Positions 6,206-7,261 of a stretch of DNA of 7,261 nt are shown in pieces (within the stretch, counting starts at the first letter, position 1; every line of letters begins with the position of its first letter). The stretch spans positions 1 through 7,261 of the forward strand of contig JAGARY010000182.1 of NCBI GenBank assembly GCA_017622055.1, written 5' to 3'. The translations under genes were made by a program, and so were the position numbers. The stretch comes from Treponema sp. GTDB lineage: Bacteria; Spirochaetota; Spirochaetia; Treponematales; Treponemataceae. The notes under the pieces were generated by a model, which was not told the origin of the DNA, searched no databases, and worked only from the letters and a program-made list of their open reading frames with translations.

Positions 6206-7261
6206 AATTAACGACAATGAAAACAAAGTTTTAGTTTCAAAAGATAATGAATTATTTTATTTGCAATTAGACGATTTGCTTTATTCTGTAGATTCTAAAA
6301 AACAGGTTACAACCAAAAATTTTACAATTCCTTATGAAATTGTAGATGTTTCAACTTTAGAAAACAATATAATAAAAGAATTTGTTGTTCAGCATGTAAC
6401 AAAAAGAATTGATAACGTAGAACCAGAATTTATAAAGACCGAATCTTCCCAAGATGATTCAAAGTTGAAGTTCAAAATAGAAGATTCAAAAAAAGTTGCA
6501 GAAGTTCAAGAAGAAACTATTTTACATCAAGATTTGCAATTTGATTATACAAAAAAAGAAGACTCTACAAATAAAACGTTAAAAAAACGTACAAATGAAA
6601 ATGAATCAAAGGCATTAATAACAGAACTGCAACCAAATGTTCGCGAAAGCCAAATGCAGGAATTTTTATTGGAAAACCAAAACTTAAATGATTTATACAA
6701 AAGTAATTTGAATGATTTTTCTAATGAAAATGAAAAAATTCTTCCACCAAAAGTTGTGTATTCAAAAAAATTATCTACAAATCAAAGAAATCCAAATCAA
6801 CAGTATGATTTTAGAAAAGATAATTTTAATCAGAATGCAGGCCAAGGGGAAAATCAGAATAATTCTGAAATGCTAAATGCAAATCAAAGTGAACAAGAAA
6901 AAAATAATTCCAAGGGCGAAAATCAGAATAAAGAAAAAAAAGACAAGGATAAAGACAAAGACAAAGATAAAAATAAAGATGATTCTGAATTTTCAAGAAA
7001 AAAACAATTCTTAGTGATTGGAGCAACTGGTGCTACTGCTCCAGATCCTTTTTTATTTTCTGTTGGATTAAGCATAGGTTATGAAAATTTTAAATTGTTA
7101 TATCCTTTTTATTTTGGAGCATTTTTTAAACCTCAAATAGGTTTTACTTCACCATCTTTTTTTCCATATCATTATAAAACAGCAGATGGAAGTGATTTTC
7201 CTGTTCCTGGTTTAATAAGAGGACAACTTGTGGCAGAAGTCGGATACTGTGTTACTTTATC
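6153..7261 (+). CDS. Continuation of the phase-variable gene: last propeller strands, disordered charged linker, beta-strand-rich domain (runs off the window)
   Basis: This frame opens after a TAG at 6150-6152 and has no stop to the right edge, more than 360 codons. It has no credible start of its own; the first ATG is deep in the linker at about 6651. It is best read as the rest of the gene starting at 5714. Just after the C tract the sequence SISSIRINDNENKVLVS forms the next WD-like blade, ending in ELFYLQL. Roughly 6330 to 7000 encodes a Glu/Lys/Asn/Gln-rich, low-complexity linker, with GENQN occurring twice and a Lys-Asp alternation at 6930-6983. From about 7008 (FLVIGATGA) the composition changes to alternating hydrophobic, aromatic and Gly residues (for example LFSVGLSIGYENFKLLYPFY), as in outer-membrane beta-strands. 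In the ON state the visible protein would be at least 515 residues. I recognise no named family. A surface or porin-like role is inferred from the fold pattern only. Confidence 0.75.
6159..6168 (+). repeat. C10 homopolymer tract, probable slipped-strand phase-variation switch
   Basis: Ten consecutive C residues lie in a codon run reading ACC CCC CCC CCT in the upstream frame. Downstream coding sequence continues in the frame offset by one base. Nine or twelve C residues would join the two frames; ten or eleven do not. The joint encoded with C9 reads ELGSTPPLTSGSATS, a natural loop between propeller blades. A C run of this length is very unlikely by chance in such AT-rich DNA. Homopolymeric G/C tracts that vary in length are an established source of phase variation in Treponema pallidum and other host-associated bacteria. 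A sequencing or assembly length error is the main alternative. Confidence 0.85.
6846..6983 (+). repeat. Low-complexity coding region: duplicated GENQN motif and Lys-Asp hexamer repeat
   Basis: GENQN is encoded at 6846-6860 and again at 6915-6929, 69 bases apart and in frame. It is followed at 6930-6983 by an imperfect repeat of AAAGAC/AAAGAT hexamers encoding alternating Lys and Asp. Six-base units preserve the frame, so copy-number changes would lengthen or shorten the linker without breaking the gene. This is inside the phase-variable gene, just before its beta-strand-rich domain. Confidence 0.6.

Noticed and set aside
6826..7026. Minus-strand open frame rich in Phe, Tyr and Leu
   Set aside because: Antisense of the Lys/Asp/Asn-rich linker, which explains its hydrophobic composition; no start signals.

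Overview
The window looks like part of a host-associated Treponema-like spirochaete genome. The sequence is strongly AT-rich with A/T-ending codons. It carries secreted beta-propeller proteins with lysine-rich signal peptides, a near-consensus sigma-28 promoter and a homopolymeric C tract inside a surface-protein-like gene. The genus is an inference from style and motifs, not from a database match.

Layout. (1) 5-1369, +: membrane-anchored HD-GYP protein, a probable cyclic-di-GMP phosphodiesterase with six membrane helices, a coiled coil and an HD-GYP domain. (2) 1370-1642: non-coding, with two GC-rich hairpin-forming elements that look like dispersed intergenic repeats, then a promoter and ribosome binding site. 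(3) 1643-3283, +: a complete acyl-CoA synthetase of the AMP-forming ANL superfamily. (4) 3284-3346: a convergent gap with a perfect 9-bp stem-loop. (5) 3347-5545, -: a 732-residue secreted protein with an N-terminal beta-propeller and a C-terminal NodB-type polysaccharide deacetylase fold whose metal-binding motifs are degenerate. (6) 5546-5713: a 168-bp divergent promoter region. (7) 5714 to the right edge, +: a second secreted propeller-type gene. It has a TTG start, a sigma-28-like promoter and a C10 tract at 6159-6168 that breaks the reading frame. Beyond the tract the correct frame stays open to the end of the window, through a charged disordered linker into a domain that looks like membrane beta-strands.

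How it fits together. The most notable unit is the divergent pair at 3347-7261. Both products are exported and carry WD40/TolB-like propeller repeats, and one ends in a probable pseudo-deacetylase. The other is built like a phase-variable envelope protein: losing one C (or gaining two) joins the two frames into a protein of at least 515 residues, while the sequenced C10 state gives a truncated product of about 163 residues. The sigma-28-like promoter would tie its transcription to the motility regulon, and slippage in the tract would switch its translation. The HD-GYP protein and the acyl-CoA ligase look like independent single-gene units.
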